A DNA stretch of 64,000 nt, from NCBI GenBank assembly GCA_003415625.1, contig PYIU01000001.1, forward strand, positions 5,022,746 to 5,086,745. Reading direction: 5' to 3'. The position numbers and the translations under genes were made by a program. Positions 1 through 12,778 of this stretch are shown in pieces. The notes beneath the pieces were generated by a model. The model worked only from the letters and a program-made list of their open reading frames with translations. It ran no database searches and was not told where the DNA came from. How positions within the stretch are numbered: the first letter of the stretch is position 1; each line of letters starts with the position of its first letter. The DNA comes from Aquanectria penicillioides (lineage: Eukaryota > Ascomycota > Sordariomycetes > Hypocreales > Nectriaceae).

Positions 1-1318
1 ACTCCCAGGTCTATTTGGCGAGCCACTCTTCAGCACGCCCTGTCAATAGAGAAGACAGGCGCCTATCAGTCAGTTTCCATAGCAGCAACCTCGGATATGT
101 GGTAAAGTTTCGGATACGACGTTAGATGCGAGGCTGCGCAGGAGCAGGCGTTTGACCAGTCATCAACACAGCCGCTTTGCATATGCCATCAAGCCTACCA
201 CAGTATCGTCATCTGTCATAACGCAAGACGATCTACCTCCCAATGTCCGCTTGAATCAATTGCTCCGAGAAGAGGGGGGAACCTTCACATGTCATTGCCG
301 AAATCCCTATCGGAAGCACAGGAACACATGATTTCCGTCAGCTGTGCAAGATTTTTTATGCACGTATGTCGTCGTCGTTGTCGTCTTTGTCAGATTTTTA
401 TGGTGTCCCTTGTCCTGGTGGCTTACGCTCGGTTGTGGCTACGGGCCGCCCGCACATCATCCCGGCAGCATCGCAGGGTTCGCTCCCGCGTTTTTTCGTT
501 GCTGATGGGCTTGATGATAGACCAGCCTTAGCCGACCGTTTTTTCCCCACAGATATTCCCTGCGATGTGGCTCAAACATGAACCGCCATCTGGGGTTGAC
601 AGTGGAACACACACACATATATATATATCAAAATCACATTCATCACAGGCATAGAATTGGACCATCAGGGAAAATGTGCGTAATAAAGTCTGTTGCGTGC
701 AATGTTGAGTAAAATTGTCTACCAGGGCAATTATTAGAGTAAAAAGAAAAAAAGGGGGGGTATACGGTGCAAACTCGAGACAAGCCCTCGCATCGCGTCG
801 TCAAGAATAGAAACTAGGTAATAAGTTAAAGGTAGAGAGAGAGGTACGTAGTAACCCGGTACCTGAATCCAGAAAAATAGAATTAATCCCAAACACTCGG
901 AAAGGGAGCGTTTCCATCATCGTTCGTCATCCCCTGTCGCTCTCATTCCTTTCCTTTTAAATCCACCAAAAAAAAAAAAAAACACCAAACCGATCAACTT
1001 CGGTTGAAGGGGCGGGTTCGCAAATCGAAGGGGAATCTCGGTATTGTATCTTTGCAAGTCAAATATGTCGTGAGAAGGGCATATGTATCTCAACATTGCA
1101 CAGCAAGTTTTTTTTTTCTTTTTCAAAAATAGGTATGTGTGTAAGACGGTTCGTCCCCTCGGTTTGGCGTATCCCCACAAAGCCTCCCATCGCTCTCTTT
1201 CATCGTGAAACTCGTTAAACTCGTGGTGACGCTGAGCATGTCATGTCCGGGTGGCCTTGGTGTGCCTAACGTATCCACTGGACAGAGCTTGCTTGATTTC
1301 AGAGTAGTGTCTCTTGGC
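1..1318. other. Intergenic / 3' flank, no gene seen
   Basis: No frame here reads like a protein and no spliced model could be built. The right part (about 900-1318) is probably the 3' untranslated region and terminator of the minus-strand wall-protein gene that ends at 1319. It carries an A-run at about 968-982, a T-run near 1108-1116 and a short TA repeat near 619-628. A gene ending or starting left of the window cannot be excluded. Confidence 0.5.
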
Positions 1319-2265
1319 TTAGAGGAGGGCAAAGAGGCCAGCGGCGGCCAGAAGCATGACGCTCATGCTGGTGGTGGTGGCAGCGCCGGTGGCGACGGGA
1401 ACGGCCTTGGTGGTGGTGGAAGAGCCACCGGAGGCAGGGTTGGACTGCTTGGTGCCAGCAGGGGTGGTGACGGTGCTGTTGGAACCGACCCAAGCGCTGG
1501 TGTAAGCAGCGGTAGGGGTAGGGCAGACGGTGGTGGTGACGTCCTTGACATTGGTCTTGACGGCAGCGGGAGTCGAGGTCTTCTTGGCCGAAGGGGTGGT
1601 GGTAGGCTTGGCGCTGGTAGTCTCAACCTTGGGGGTCGAGGTGGTCTTGACAGAGGTGGTAGAGGTGGTGCTGGTGGAGGAAGTCGTGGGCTTGGCAGAG
1701 GTGGCGGAGGTGGTGATCAGGGCGTTGGTGGCGAGGGCACCGTCGACCTTGTAGGCGGCAGCACACTTGACCAGGTCCATGGAGTTGGGGCAGCACCAGG
1801 TCTGGGCCTTGGTGTCGTGAGTGCAATAGTAGCCATCATCACAAGAGTCTAGTATGGGCGGTCAGTTTCTGATGTATATCATGACTGATTGCGTGATGTA
1901 GAGTGGTATAGTTGTCTGATGGAGACGGGAGAAAGTCGATGAAGGCGTATAAGCCTCGCAGCTATCCCTCAGGGGTTAAACTTACTTCCAGTGCCGTCCA
2001 TACAGCAGCTCTGCTTAGCAGTAGGGTTGAAGCAGTGAGTGTTGCCGTCGGTAGAGGCGCAAGTCTGATAACCGGTTCCACAGGCCTCGGCGCAGGTGCT
2101 GCCCTTCCCACAGTGAGACTGCTCGGGCTGGTATCCAGGAGTAGAGCGACGAGCCAGGCTGACACCGAGGACAGGGCCAGAGATGAGCTTGTAAGGCTGG
2201 AGTTCCTCGGCGGCAACGCTGGAAGCGCAAGCCAGGAGAGCGACAGCGGCAGCGCGGAAAAGCAT
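1319..2265 (-). CDS. Secreted Cys-rich, Thr/Ser-rich GPI-anchor-type cell-wall protein
   Basis: Two exons, 2265-1986 and 1848-1319, joined by a GTAAGT...TAG intron that keeps the frame; the product is 269 aa. Residues 1-19 form a signal peptide (start MLFRAAAVALL, likely cleavage after SVAA). The mature N-terminal part is rich in cysteine (CGKGSTC, CGTGYQTC, QSCC, SCDDGYYC, TWCCPN) and spans the splice junction. The second half is a low-complexity Thr/Ser/Lys/Pro stretch, a typical O-glycosylated stalk. The C terminus is hydrophobic (MLLAAAGLFALL), as expected of a GPI-attachment signal. From the architecture I infer a surface protein attached to membrane or wall. I do not recognise a named family, and no enzyme motif is visible. 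The start is the only ATG preceding the signal peptide. Exon structure is well supported; function is unknown. Confidence 0.8.
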
Positions 2266-5200
2266 CTTGAATGTCAACGAAGTGAAGAAAGAGTTGGGCT
2301 TATTTCCAAAAAATAAATCTTGTGCGACAGGGAACGTAGAGCCAGAAAAAACCGGGCAGGGTTTGTACGATGGCAGTGGAGCTTGGATTTGTCGGCGAAC
2401 GAGGGTGCGTATAGCGAGTGAGCGAGAAGAAGCGCAAAGGGCGAAGCGTGTATACAGGTGTCGCTTTAGGGTACTGCTGAGAGAATGGATCGAGTACTTG
2501 ATACTCTGAGGTTGCGACGAACAGCAAAAGACAATAATGACGACGAACGCAGGAGGAAGGATGTGGAGGTGGGAAGAGTAGAAGAGATTGGGGGGGAGGA
2601 TGAGGTGTAAATGGGAATGGGCAGAGGGCCGCGCCAAGGAAGGAAGGGACCCAAACCACCAAACCACCAAACCAAACCCACGCCGCCCAACCGGGTCGAC
2701 GACTACGACTACAACTACGGTCTACGATGGGACGCAACGGGGCGCGCTACTACCAATTGCCGGAGACGCTACGTAATTAAGACCTTGTCTCTGCTGGGGA
2801 TAAGGGCACGATGTCGGGAGGTGTATCGAACAGTGACAGTGACAGTGGTGCTGGGGGAGGCAGCGAGGGAACGGGGATGTGGGAGGGACGGGGACGCAGG
2901 AACAGCCAGACTATCCACCAAGACAAGGCTCCAGACCTATGGACGCAACAGGAAGAGAGTGGGAAGAAAAAAAAACCAAAAAAAAACAGACCAGACCGAG
3001 CGAGAGAGCCAAGGCTGCCCCGAAAGGACAGGGGGATTGCGCTCGCGTGGTCTGTGTCTGTGTGCCTGTGCGTCCACGTCCACGTCCACGTCCACGTCCG
3101 TGTGGACGACATGCCATGGACAAATCAGAACGCGGCCAGCGGCGTTAAACGGTTGCAATCCTTGGCGACTCCTCCGGCTAAGGTGCATTCCACCATGCCG
3201 CATGTCGTCAATCGCTCTGCTCTGCAATGCCCATTTCCGCACCCCAGCTCCTTTTCCCTCGTCGTCCTCCGGTCTAGTTAATTAAACTCGGTTCTGCTTA
3301 AAATTCTGGCTCGCGCCACGGGTGGCGACTCGTTGGCGGGCCCCTCCCGGCCTCCCCTTCCTTCCCCAAGCAGGCCCCCAGATGCGTCCAGCTGTTGGGA
3401 ATGAGGGTTAGATCCTTTTTAGCTCCCGCTAACACAACACAGTCGCGCGACGGCGCTTTTTGCTTCCCTCTGCCAGGCACACCCACTCGCGCGGCGCTTC
3501 TCTCCCTCTTCCCCCTTTTGTCATCTGGAGAGAGTCTTGCTACACTGGATGTTTTGGACTGAAGGAGAACCCGGCGAACACGGACAAGGCCTGTTGAAGA
3601 ACCGGCCTGGGCAAGAGAGAGGCTCCTCTGCGCTCGACAGGCAGCGCATGGGCTCAGCCACGGCCGAGTCCCCCAGCGTTTCATGCGGGTGCTCTCGTTT
3701 CGAAACTGGGTCTCGCTTCCATGTGGTCAGTCGCTTAGATTTGGGAACTCTTGGGCGTGGTTGTTTCTACAGTAATGGAGTCCATCGTGGGCGACTTTCT
3801 CGACCATCCGCTTTTCAACCAGGCCCCCAGGCCAAACCTAGCCGGGATATGGCGTGTTAAGCCGTGTCAGCGCGCCATCTTGCCCCTCTGCTGCCCCTCT
3901 GCTGCCCCTCTCGCTCCCCTCTCTCTCTCTCTCTACAACATAGTAGTATACCTACGGAGTAGTGGACCTGCATTCGCACGAAGGCATATGGTATGTCTTC
4001 TCCGCGACTGCTAGCGTGCTGCGCGCCTGAGTCGTCTGTCTGTCCGTCTTGTCTCTCCTGTTCGGTGTAGCCCTCATTTCAGCATGAGTGACGGCATTGT
4101 CATTAAACGGGACTCATTTTGGGGCGGCTCACCGAGAGGGCCGAGATTCACATCCGCAATCAAACTGCGTGTCACGCGTGCGTACGTGCCGATGAGTAAA
4201 ATGAGGCGCTTGTCTGGGCCATACCACGCAACGCAAACGCACGCAACAAAGAGGCAAGGCTTCTCCTCGGGCGTCAGGAACGCCGAATCGTCAGGGCACG
4301 CAGTGCTCGCGCTGGGGATTTGGGGATTTGGGAATAAAACGTCTGCTATGCCCCAGGGCCAATGGGTTTCGATTTCCTCTTTGAGCAGGTCCCGCTCGCA
4401 ACCCCCGGAGCACCCTGCTCGCACCTGACACTGCATCACCGACCGCTGAGTCTGAGTGGTGGGAGTCAAAGAGAGTCGAGGAGGAGGAGTCGAGTTGAGT
4501 GAGTCGGCGTCCCCCCCCCCTGGCCTGGACCCGCACCTGGGGGCCAGATCCAAGGCCAACGGCTGGGCGCTAACGCGAAATGGGAATGCAGGAACCAGGA
4601 ACCAAAACCAAGCCCAACCCCGATCCCATCAGCGGCCAGAACCCACCCACCAGACAAGAGTCGAGAGAGACTGGCTCCTCCACTACGATAGCCGTCGGTG
4701 GCCCCGCTGGCCCCCCCCCTTGCACCGCGCTCTGATTCGCCCCTGTTCCGGGTCTGCATCTCCATCTCCGCCTCTGCGTCATGGGCCATTGGGCAATCGA
4801 CTGGGTTTCAGGTTGTCGGTGACATGCCTTGTCGACAGGGGTGTTAATTGTCATTTTCCTCCTCCGCCTCGAGCGGGAGAATTCCATCCACTCACGCGCA
4901 AAGAATGCGCCAGATCAACGCGCACGCTCGTCGTGGCCGTCGCCATCGTCTAATCCTACTGGCCGTCGACAAGGCCGCTTGCCAGCCCTGGCCAACTTGC
5001 TTTGCGAGCTGGCGGCCATGCGACCACTTACAATAAGAATCCTCACTTGCCCGAGTGAGCGCTTGCTGGTTAACACACTAAGTTACCGGTAGTCCGTTCT
5101 GTTGTCCAGCTGCAAGGCCACAAGACACTCAAAAGATGGCCACTTACTAATTATCCTGCATGAATTCGCTGCTCCAACCATCAACTGCGACGTGTCTAGC

Positions 5201-6280
5201 CAGCAAGTGCCCTGAAAAGCTTGCTCTTCTTCTTAGATCTGGTTGTTATTAGTCCTCTCTTTCTTTCTTGTCATTTCTCATCGCCCACGTGTCAACCCTC
5301 GTGATGCCCTCAACCGTTGCGGTGGGTGTGGCCTGACCGACTGTCTCCCAAATGCCGCGTCCGTGACCTATTAGCCCGATGCCAGGGTAACAGAGACAAC
5401 AATCCGAAACCTCCACAACAAAGGAAAAAAGGAAACAAGATAGAAAAAAGCAAAGCTGGCTTGGGCCAATTCCTCCCAACTTCCCAATGAAGCCGCAGAA
5501 TGAATGGAAGGCCTCATCTCATCAGCCCGCTCCCATCCACACCACACCGTACGAAGCAGCTGTTTTCCCGTCTTGCTGCGGGTGCTCTCGGCACTGTTGA
5601 TCCAAATTACCACCCTCCCTTTTGATTGCCAGATCTCTCCCGCAAATTACCAGACCACCTTGTCGTCAATCACCCGGCCCTAGAACAATTGCCCGCCCAT
5701 CATCCAACTTTCCCATCCATTTTAGCGCTACAGCTTTCCTCTCCGCCCCGTCCCCCCGATTTCTGCCAACCTACCTGCTCATCAGACCCATCCCTCGCTC
5801 AGCTTGGGTTCCACACCAAAGAGGGGAGGAGGTTGAATGGTCACGGTGGCAACCGGCAACAGATACGTTTAATAAGAGAGTAAAGAGATGATCAATTATG
5901 CAGCCCCCTGCCCCCTGCCCCCCTCCCTCTCGGATTCCTTGGCTGCTTCTTTGACTACACTTTAGCCAGGCAATCTCGATAGCCGGGAATTGCCTCCGGG
6001 AAATTCTACCCCCAACAGTCTGCCTTTTCGATTATCTCTCTCAGATCCGTCAGCCAGGACAAATAAGAGGTCCGGTCTCCTTGGAGAAGAGACCCGGATG
6101 AGTGTTCACTACTTGACTAATACAAATTCAAGAGTGAGGGGGAAAAGGGGAATCCCAGCTCCTCGGACGTGCCATGCCATATCCCACGACCATAATGACG
6201 CCTCTGTAATCCCCAGGTGCGCCTTTAGTACCATCCATATCTTTAACCCAGCTTCCTACTCCGTCCAAAGGGCCCCCCTT
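2266..6280. other. 4 kb intergenic region, no gene recognised
   Basis: The part next to 2265 is the promoter and leader of the wall-protein gene. The rest shows only short overlapping frames on both strands without domains or coherent splice models. It holds a hexamer microsatellite at 3071-3100 and C/CT-rich tracts near 3890-3935 and 4509-4520. The right end (about 5900-6280) is the 3' flank of the BTB/bromodomain gene. Confidence 0.5.
3071..3100. repeat. (CGTCCA)n microsatellite
   Basis: About five tandem copies of the hexamer CGTCCA lie in the intergenic region. Nothing suggests that it is coding. Confidence 0.85.
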
Positions 6281-7738
6281 TTAATCGCCTTCCTCACCGC
6301 CCATCTTGGCGATCCACTTGTTCATGTTAGAGAACTTGTCCTCGAATGTCTTCTGCAGCTTCTCACCGGCGATCCACATGGGATCGCCCTTCTTCCAATA
6401 TGTAAAGCAGTTCTCAAAGATCTGTCGCATATCCGCCAGGAACTCTTCGTCGTCGGTGTATTCTTTACGGTCCATCTTAATTTTGATCGTCGTAAGATCC
6501 ATTGGGCGCTTCACCTTGTCAAAGTAGTCAGGGACCCCGTCCTCGACCGGCTCGACCGGCTCGCGGAAAGGGCCGACAAGACGGGTCCAAAAGCCTGTGG
6601 ACTGATTAGAGCTGCGGATGCTACTAGCTTCTGGCTGATGAATGTTGACTTACCAGGACCCGAGAGCATTCTAGTCAGGAGATCTGCGCAAAATTCCAGC
6701 TTCTGCGCAGTGGTAAACGATCGGCTATCCACATAGCCGGCACTTGATCGGCGTTTCGGCAATGGCTTGGGGAGAGAAGGCCGGGGTGGCTTCGACCGGT
6801 TGACCAGCTTCTGATCGACAGGAAGCAGAGATCCGCTAGGTGTACCGAGCGATCGTCGATTCTTCTTGATCTTGAGGCCATCATCCTCGCTCTCGTCTTC
6901 CAGGTAATGGACGTTCTTGCGAGAGATGACAGCCGAACCCACAGCGGTGTCGGCTGCCGGTGCTGGTGCTGGTGCTGGTGCTGTTGCCACCTCAATAGAG
7001 CTCATCGCAACAACCAGCTCACTAAGAACCTCTTGGGGAAGTGACCTGGCAAACTCCGCTCTCCCATCGGAAGCACGCATGTACTCGGCTGTCCATAACA
7101 AGAGCAGTTTCCTGATGGAGGATCCCTCAGGAGTATCCTTCCAGACTTGGATGAGTAAGGGCGTGGCTGGAATTCGCTGAGTGATCCGTCGGCAGTCCAT
7201 CATCGCGTCAAGAGTCTTGTCGCACAGGCCCCTGATGCTCAAGTTATGTCCCAGGTTCCATAGGCCGACAAGCGCTTCATAAGACGGCACATTGGAGACC
7301 TCGGGGATAACAGTGTTTGTGTAGAGGTAGCTCTGGGCCAGCCCGAATACCTCCTTCGTCGTCTCGGGTAATCTGACGATGTGTTCGACTTTGTCATCAG
7401 CCTTGTGCTCGAGAAAGTGCTTTGCAAAGAACCCAGATCGATCACACAAAAAATCTTTTTGGATGCCAAAAGGGTGTTCCTGCGGTCCAACCAGGATGAT
7501 AACGAAGGTTGGATGCGGTTCCCTATGAGATTAATGAGCATTGTCTGGTCAATTGGTTGAAGGAAAATGTGCTTGGAACATACAGCCATGAGAATGGTAC
7601 TTTTTCTTGATTCTCTTGCTTTTGTGACTGTTCGGGCCCCTCTGACCTATCTTGCTTCTCTATTTTCGCTGGTTTTGCCAGGACCTCAATGGTCCCCTTG
7701 GTGGCTGGAGGGCTGCCTCCGTTTTGCTGCTCGGACAT
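6281..7738 (-). CDS. BTB/POZ domain plus C-terminal (degenerate) bromodomain protein
   Basis: Three exons, 7738-7584, 7522-6654 and 6594-6281, give 445 aa in frame; introns are GTATGT...ATAG (61 bp) and GTAAGT...CAG (59 bp). Residues about 52-140 form a BTB/POZ fold (FVIILVGPQEHPFGIQK, then CDRSGFFAKHFLE and LPETTKEVFGLAQSYLYT), usually a dimerisation or Cul3-adaptor module. A basic, Pro/Ala-rich linker with an Ala-Pro repeat follows. Residues about 319-438 match a bromodomain: VPDYFDKVKRPMDLTTIK, then FLADMRQIFENCFTYW. The canonical acetyl-lysine-contacting Asn after the Tyr of the NCxxYN motif is Trp408 here (codon 6397-6395), so classical acetyl-lysine reading is doubtful. I infer a chromatin-linked nuclear protein with an unusual domain pairing. 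ATG 7738 lies in a good AAAGAAAATG context. An ATG 11 codons upstream (7771) is in frame and less likely. Confidence 0.85.
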
Positions 7739-8340
7739 TTTCTTTCTGTATTTTACGGTTAGCAATGGCAAGGCCGGAAATCTTATGAGAGTTTAAGTAG
7801 GGCTCAATCCCTGACGAGGTGAATCCTTGACAGGAAGCAGCACTTCTCATTGTCACTCGTCTCGGGAAAGCCTGTGTATCTTAGCGCTCGCCGGGGAATA
7901 TTTTCAATGTGTGAATCACATTTTCACAGTCTATGTGACAGTAGCAAAGTGCTTACAATGGGTTTTCTTTGAAACTTCTGTTGTAATGGACCCCGTGCCT
8001 CACCTCAACCTCCACCAGCCACGCAATGCAGGTCTTACTGATATGACCTGATTCGGCTCGAGGTCGTTTATAGCGTGTGTTGAAACTTATTTAGCAGTAA
8101 ATACTCTTTAAAAATGAGCCGGTGATGCACTCGAAACGATGAATGGGGCCAGACTATGATGAGGCCCGGCTTGATACGATATTCGGCGTTTGAGAAGGCT
8201 GCGTGTGAAGCAGTAATGGTGTTGAGATTGTGAGCCAATGAGGACGCTGACCTGAATGGGTCATGCACTCGGGAATAGGAAGGCGCTCGGCCCATGAGAT
8301 TGTCCGTTTCCGTTTTCATCATCCACAGATCCGACAAAGC
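7739..8340. other. 5' flank of the BTB/bromodomain gene
   Basis: This is the promoter side of the minus-strand gene. A possible leader intron end (CTAAC followed by TACAG on the minus strand) lies immediately upstream of ATG 7738. No other gene is seen. Confidence 0.4.
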
Positions 8341-10600
8341 TACCTACCCTGTATCTGATGATTGATGAGCTTCTTCAAGGCGTTGACCTCTTCCTTGGTA
8401 TCATTTTATGAGTTATCGGGTTTGTTTTGTGTTTAACGCTTCTCTAATGTTCCTGTTCTCTTGGGCCTTTTAGAGGTTATTGTAGTTTTTGAAGTTTCCT
8501 GGGTCAGTTGACGCCGTGATTGGGAAGCACTCCCTGAACCAAAACATGTTCGAAATGAATCAAGGCTATCTCCTAGTATCCCGTCGTATCTCTAACCGGG
8601 ATAGAGGTAAAGTAACCTAAAGTTTCAGAAAATCGGCAATGATTAAAGCGGAAATTGAATCCCCGAGACATACATTGGGAATTATTGCACATCCTTTCTT
8701 AGACTTTTGAGCCATATTGGTATCGACTCGGATTTGTGGATGACTCAAACATCGCGTTTGATGGCCGAGCTACGATACACTGCAACCTGGACGAAATTAC
8801 GCTGGAACGAATAATACTTAACTTGATTCCAGAGCTGATGGGAGATATTTAATCTCTATGGTGGATCAAATGAGGAGAAACTATATTGAACGTCAATAAA
8901 CCTGATGGGCAAAACATAGTAAAACCCCATAACTCGTTAGTTTATAAGAATAGGATTGACACGGTAGAAACTAGACTACCTGGAGTGAGAGCTGATTGGG
9001 AATCGAAGGGCATCTCTAATGTGATCTAATGATGTTCTTCTGATAGTCCAGGTCCAATTTTGGTAAACACTACATAAATGTTCGTTTCCGGAAATTACCA
9101 AATCCACGGCACGACGGCACTCACCGCACTCCCAAGGGAATGATTCGGGATCATGATTGCAATGTCCGGGAATATGTATGAGATTCTTATAAGATTTCTC
9201 AAGTTACTTCCTTGCCTCTCGTTATCTTCACCGACGAGACGTTCTTTGTTCCCGATGGTTGCTCTAGGGAAAGGGTACCTGTGACAATGACAACACCACG
9301 AAGAACTCTAGCGAGTATTGATGATGAATGTAAGTTCTCTGATGATCGAAGCCTTCCGATGGCATAGGAAAGGCGTTGATCAGAGTACTTCCAAGTCTCT
9401 ATCCGTGGACAGCTTTGATCTGCAGCCTCCAAAGACTGCCTGGCACTCCCTACACGTTTAGGGATATATTCAATCGCAGCTCTCTGTCCGACAAGTCACC
9501 CCTACTAGTGTTACTGACTAATTGCTCCTAAATTCAAGGGATAACGGGCAAAGTTAGGGCTTCGTTGGGCTCCGTTCGACCGGAAAAGAAATAATGTTTG
9601 TGCTTGTGGTCTATTCACGTCCCTCGAGTAACCGAAGGATCTCGAAATATTCCCAGACTGTTCTGGTATGAATGATATCCTGCGTATTCCCATACCAAAT
9701 GCTATAGTTGTTGGTTGGGGATATGTGTACCGAGGGGGGAGAGGATGAGACACCCGGACCCAAATCCGGCTGCGATATCTCACCATCGGGTCGTCATTGT
9801 AGCATTAGGAATGAGCAAAAATGCAATGAAATACTCCATTACTTGAACCAATTATGCTGCTATCCGTATCTTTTTCGTTGGAACTTAACCTAAGGCGACG
9901 TACATGGCGACACTGACATGTGATCCCCCTATTCCTTTCAGCTGACCAACTGTTCCCAACGCAATTGCCTCGGACATCAAGTTCCTCCCGGCCTGGATAG
10001 GGAGGCAAGGTGCCAATCTGGTAGAGTCACGATTTACAAATCATGAGGTGTTTATGACTGAACCTATCGTGTCATTCGGAACAGTATCTCCGCCAAACGT
10101 GGTGGAGTTGCACTTGCGAGTCCGGGTGCTTAATCCTTCCTGTTGCAGAGTCCGACGACGTTGCCAACCGAAATAACCTACCCTACACCGCCATCTCCCC
10201 GTCAAGGACTCAACATCTTTCACCGTGGCAAGGGACCTCGCTCAACCAATATAGTAGACTAGAAGGCAGACATTGGAAAGAATTGTCGCCCGCATACCTG
10301 AAAACCTAGTTGTCTCTATTGAGATGGCTACAGTAGTTGGCTTCGAATCGGTACACATGCGCAACTAGCTACACAACACATAACTGCATGTCATTTTGGC
10401 CAGAGTCGGTGAGACATACAGCACGGACTAGCTTATTAGCTATCTCATAGCTCAGCTAGATTCGTTCTGCCATGATACTCTGCCACTTGAACCAGACTGA
10501 CACAGGAAGGTGACAGTTATTATGCAAGGACAAAGGGCATAGCATTCTTTCTCTCACAGAAGGGTGTGTCTGTAACTACTGTTACCTTGCGTGTTGTACT
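8341..10600. other. AT-enriched non-coding patch, possible decayed repeat
   Basis: This stretch is visibly richer in A/T and in TA steps than its neighbours. It has no frame longer than about 90 codons and shows no protein similarity I can recognise. It resembles old, mutated repeat or RIP-affected DNA, but no terminal repeats, target-site duplications or transposase/RT remnants are visible, so this reading is inference. Confidence 0.35.
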
Positions 10601-12483
10601 TTTATTTCTTCATTCTTCCCCTAACCCTCTCAGAGACTCTCATGCAAAGAAATGACCGCCGCCTCATCTATCGCTGGCCAAATTTTGTGAAACGCAGCAG
10701 TTGCGAATCAGAGAAAGCCTGTAGTTGCACACCGACTCTCTCTGTCATCTTCCCCATAGGGGCCCAGCGCACACACAATCTCCAATCTCCTATCGCAGCT
10801 CCCAGGCCCTTCCCTGTCACAGCAGTGGTCCGCGTCAAACTGCCAGCCACATAAGTTGACGTGTAGCGTTTCGGGAGTTGAGAGTCGGGCCGCCGCCTAG
10901 GAGGCCATAGAACAAGTACCATTCTCTATGGAGCCTATCCATGCCCCGACGTCACAGCAGGGAAGGAAAAACAAAAGTAGGGCAAACAGTGCATTGGACC
11001 GTATAATACTCTCATTAGCCGTGACTCATGCTGCTGGTTCCCGTATCCACGTCAACACTCCAAGTTCTAAGGCAGCAACTTCCGGTCTCATATAGGGCAT
11101 GGATCACGGGTGGTGGAAGGAAAACTTGGCTACGGGAAGTTACATACTTGCTTTGCGGCGATTGAAACCAATGGTTAGCCGGAACGTGGACCGGTAATAT
11201 CGTCATGAAACAAGAGCACCGACGGCGGCTTTGTCCGGAGATGGAATCCTGACACGCGACTGGGACCCAAGCGTGAACAAAGCCTCCCAGCTGCTGACGG
11301 AAGCTGCCCGTTACAAACGTGGAACACGAGGCCCATTTGGCCGTGACCGTGACGCTCGTAACCGTCCGTATCAAAAGCCGAGAAGTCGACAAGGGGGAGA
11401 GATGGATGGCCTCGCAAGCTCTGTTACAACAAGTGCTGCGACATGCTATGGCCACTCCCCCCGGCTTTCCTCCCCGCAACTACGGAAACGACTTGTATTA
11501 CAGTGCAGACTGGGGGAGGGGAGGAGAGAGGGGGGAAGGGCTTGGTAATCAACCGCCGGCTTCTTGCTCCTCCAGGTTTTTTGGGATCGTGGCTCGCGAT
11601 GCGTGCCGGGAGCGCAGCTGTCATCAACCCCAGAATCATGACGGAGCTTGATGCCCACCGCAACATGTATAATGTATACATCACGCGTTTGCTCTGCCCA
11701 CCACCAACCTCCCCTCCGTCCGGTCCCCGGCTTTCTCCCTCCTTCTTCCCCAAAGGGACGGAGACTGGCGTGTCGAGTGCCGAGGGCCGTGATCCGAAGG
11801 TGCAGGACGAACTCATCATCGAACGATGTAAATCGATCACCAAGGTCCGAAGCCTATTTCCGGGCAACAACACCTTTTGCGTAGGAGAGCGTCCGTCCCC
11901 AGACGGATGGGACGTGTGCCCTCGGGGAAAAAAAGAAGCCAAGAGAAGGGGAGGGAGGGATGGGAAGGGAAAGGAAGGGAAGGGGGCGGGCATACGGACT
12001 TTGGGGAACGGGGTCGACGTAGCAGGATCGTCGCTCATCTGCCGTGCATATGCCGACGAGGCATCCGAGAAAGCAAGCCAGGCTCAGGGAACCAAAGTCC
12101 GTGATTGGGGGGGATGGGATGGCGATCAGGCCAGAAGACGGCCAAGGCGCATGCTCCAACAGTCCACCGGCTTCACAATCACCGCTGGACGGCCTTGCCT
12201 GTCAGCCTGTCAAGCTGTGAGGATGTGGATGGCGGCAAGCGGGCGAACAAGCAGGCAGAGCAAAGCAAAAAGTCAAGCAACTGTCGCGCGACACCGTCAG
12301 CATCACGACCACGACCTCTCTCTCTTTCCCCAGCTCCCCCCCAGCTTTGTCGCCTTTCTTCTCCACTCGCACCCGCGTCAAACACACGCCCTCACCCCTT
12401 CCCCTTCCCCTTCCCCCTTCGATTGGGAAGGATTGCATTGCCTCTTCCCGCTGCCGAACGGGAACCCACTCGCACCCCTCCCT

Positions 12484-12533
12484 CCCCCCCCCCCCCCAGA
12501 CTGAGGGCGATTGACTTGCTGCTGCTGCTGCTG
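12484..12533. repeat. C14 homopolymer followed by CTG triplet run
   Basis: An uninterrupted C tract (12484-12497) is followed 20 bp later by about five CTG/GCT triplets. It is non-coding and a likely hot spot for length variation or assembly error. Confidence 0.8.
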
Positions 12534-12759
12534 GGCTGCTGAGCCCTGTTGAGAGGTCGGGAACGGGGGGAGGGGGAGATGTAGGGAGTAGGAAGAGACG
12601 CTGTCGGGGCCGGCCTCCGCCCGCCGTCTGTGAGGTGCCATCGGCCCATGTCGACGGAGAATCGCCTGAGCGTCCTGCAGATGTACTTGCACCCGGGCCC
12701 GACGTACGATGTGACGAGCAAGACGGTCTCACAAGCACCGCAATTGACGTCGCAGCAAG

Positions 12760-12778
12760 TTTTTTTTTTTTTTTTTTT
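12760..12778. repeat. T19 homopolymer
   Basis: An uninterrupted run of about 19 T. Read on the minus strand it is a poly-A tract. No gene flanks it closely. Confidence 0.85.

Noticed and set aside
11443..12504. 353-codon open frame on the plus strand
   Set aside because: The composition is low-complexity (Pro/Arg/Ser/Gly), no domain is visible, and several long frames are open on the opposite strand over the same DNA. This is typical of GC-rich, stop-poor intergenic sequence.
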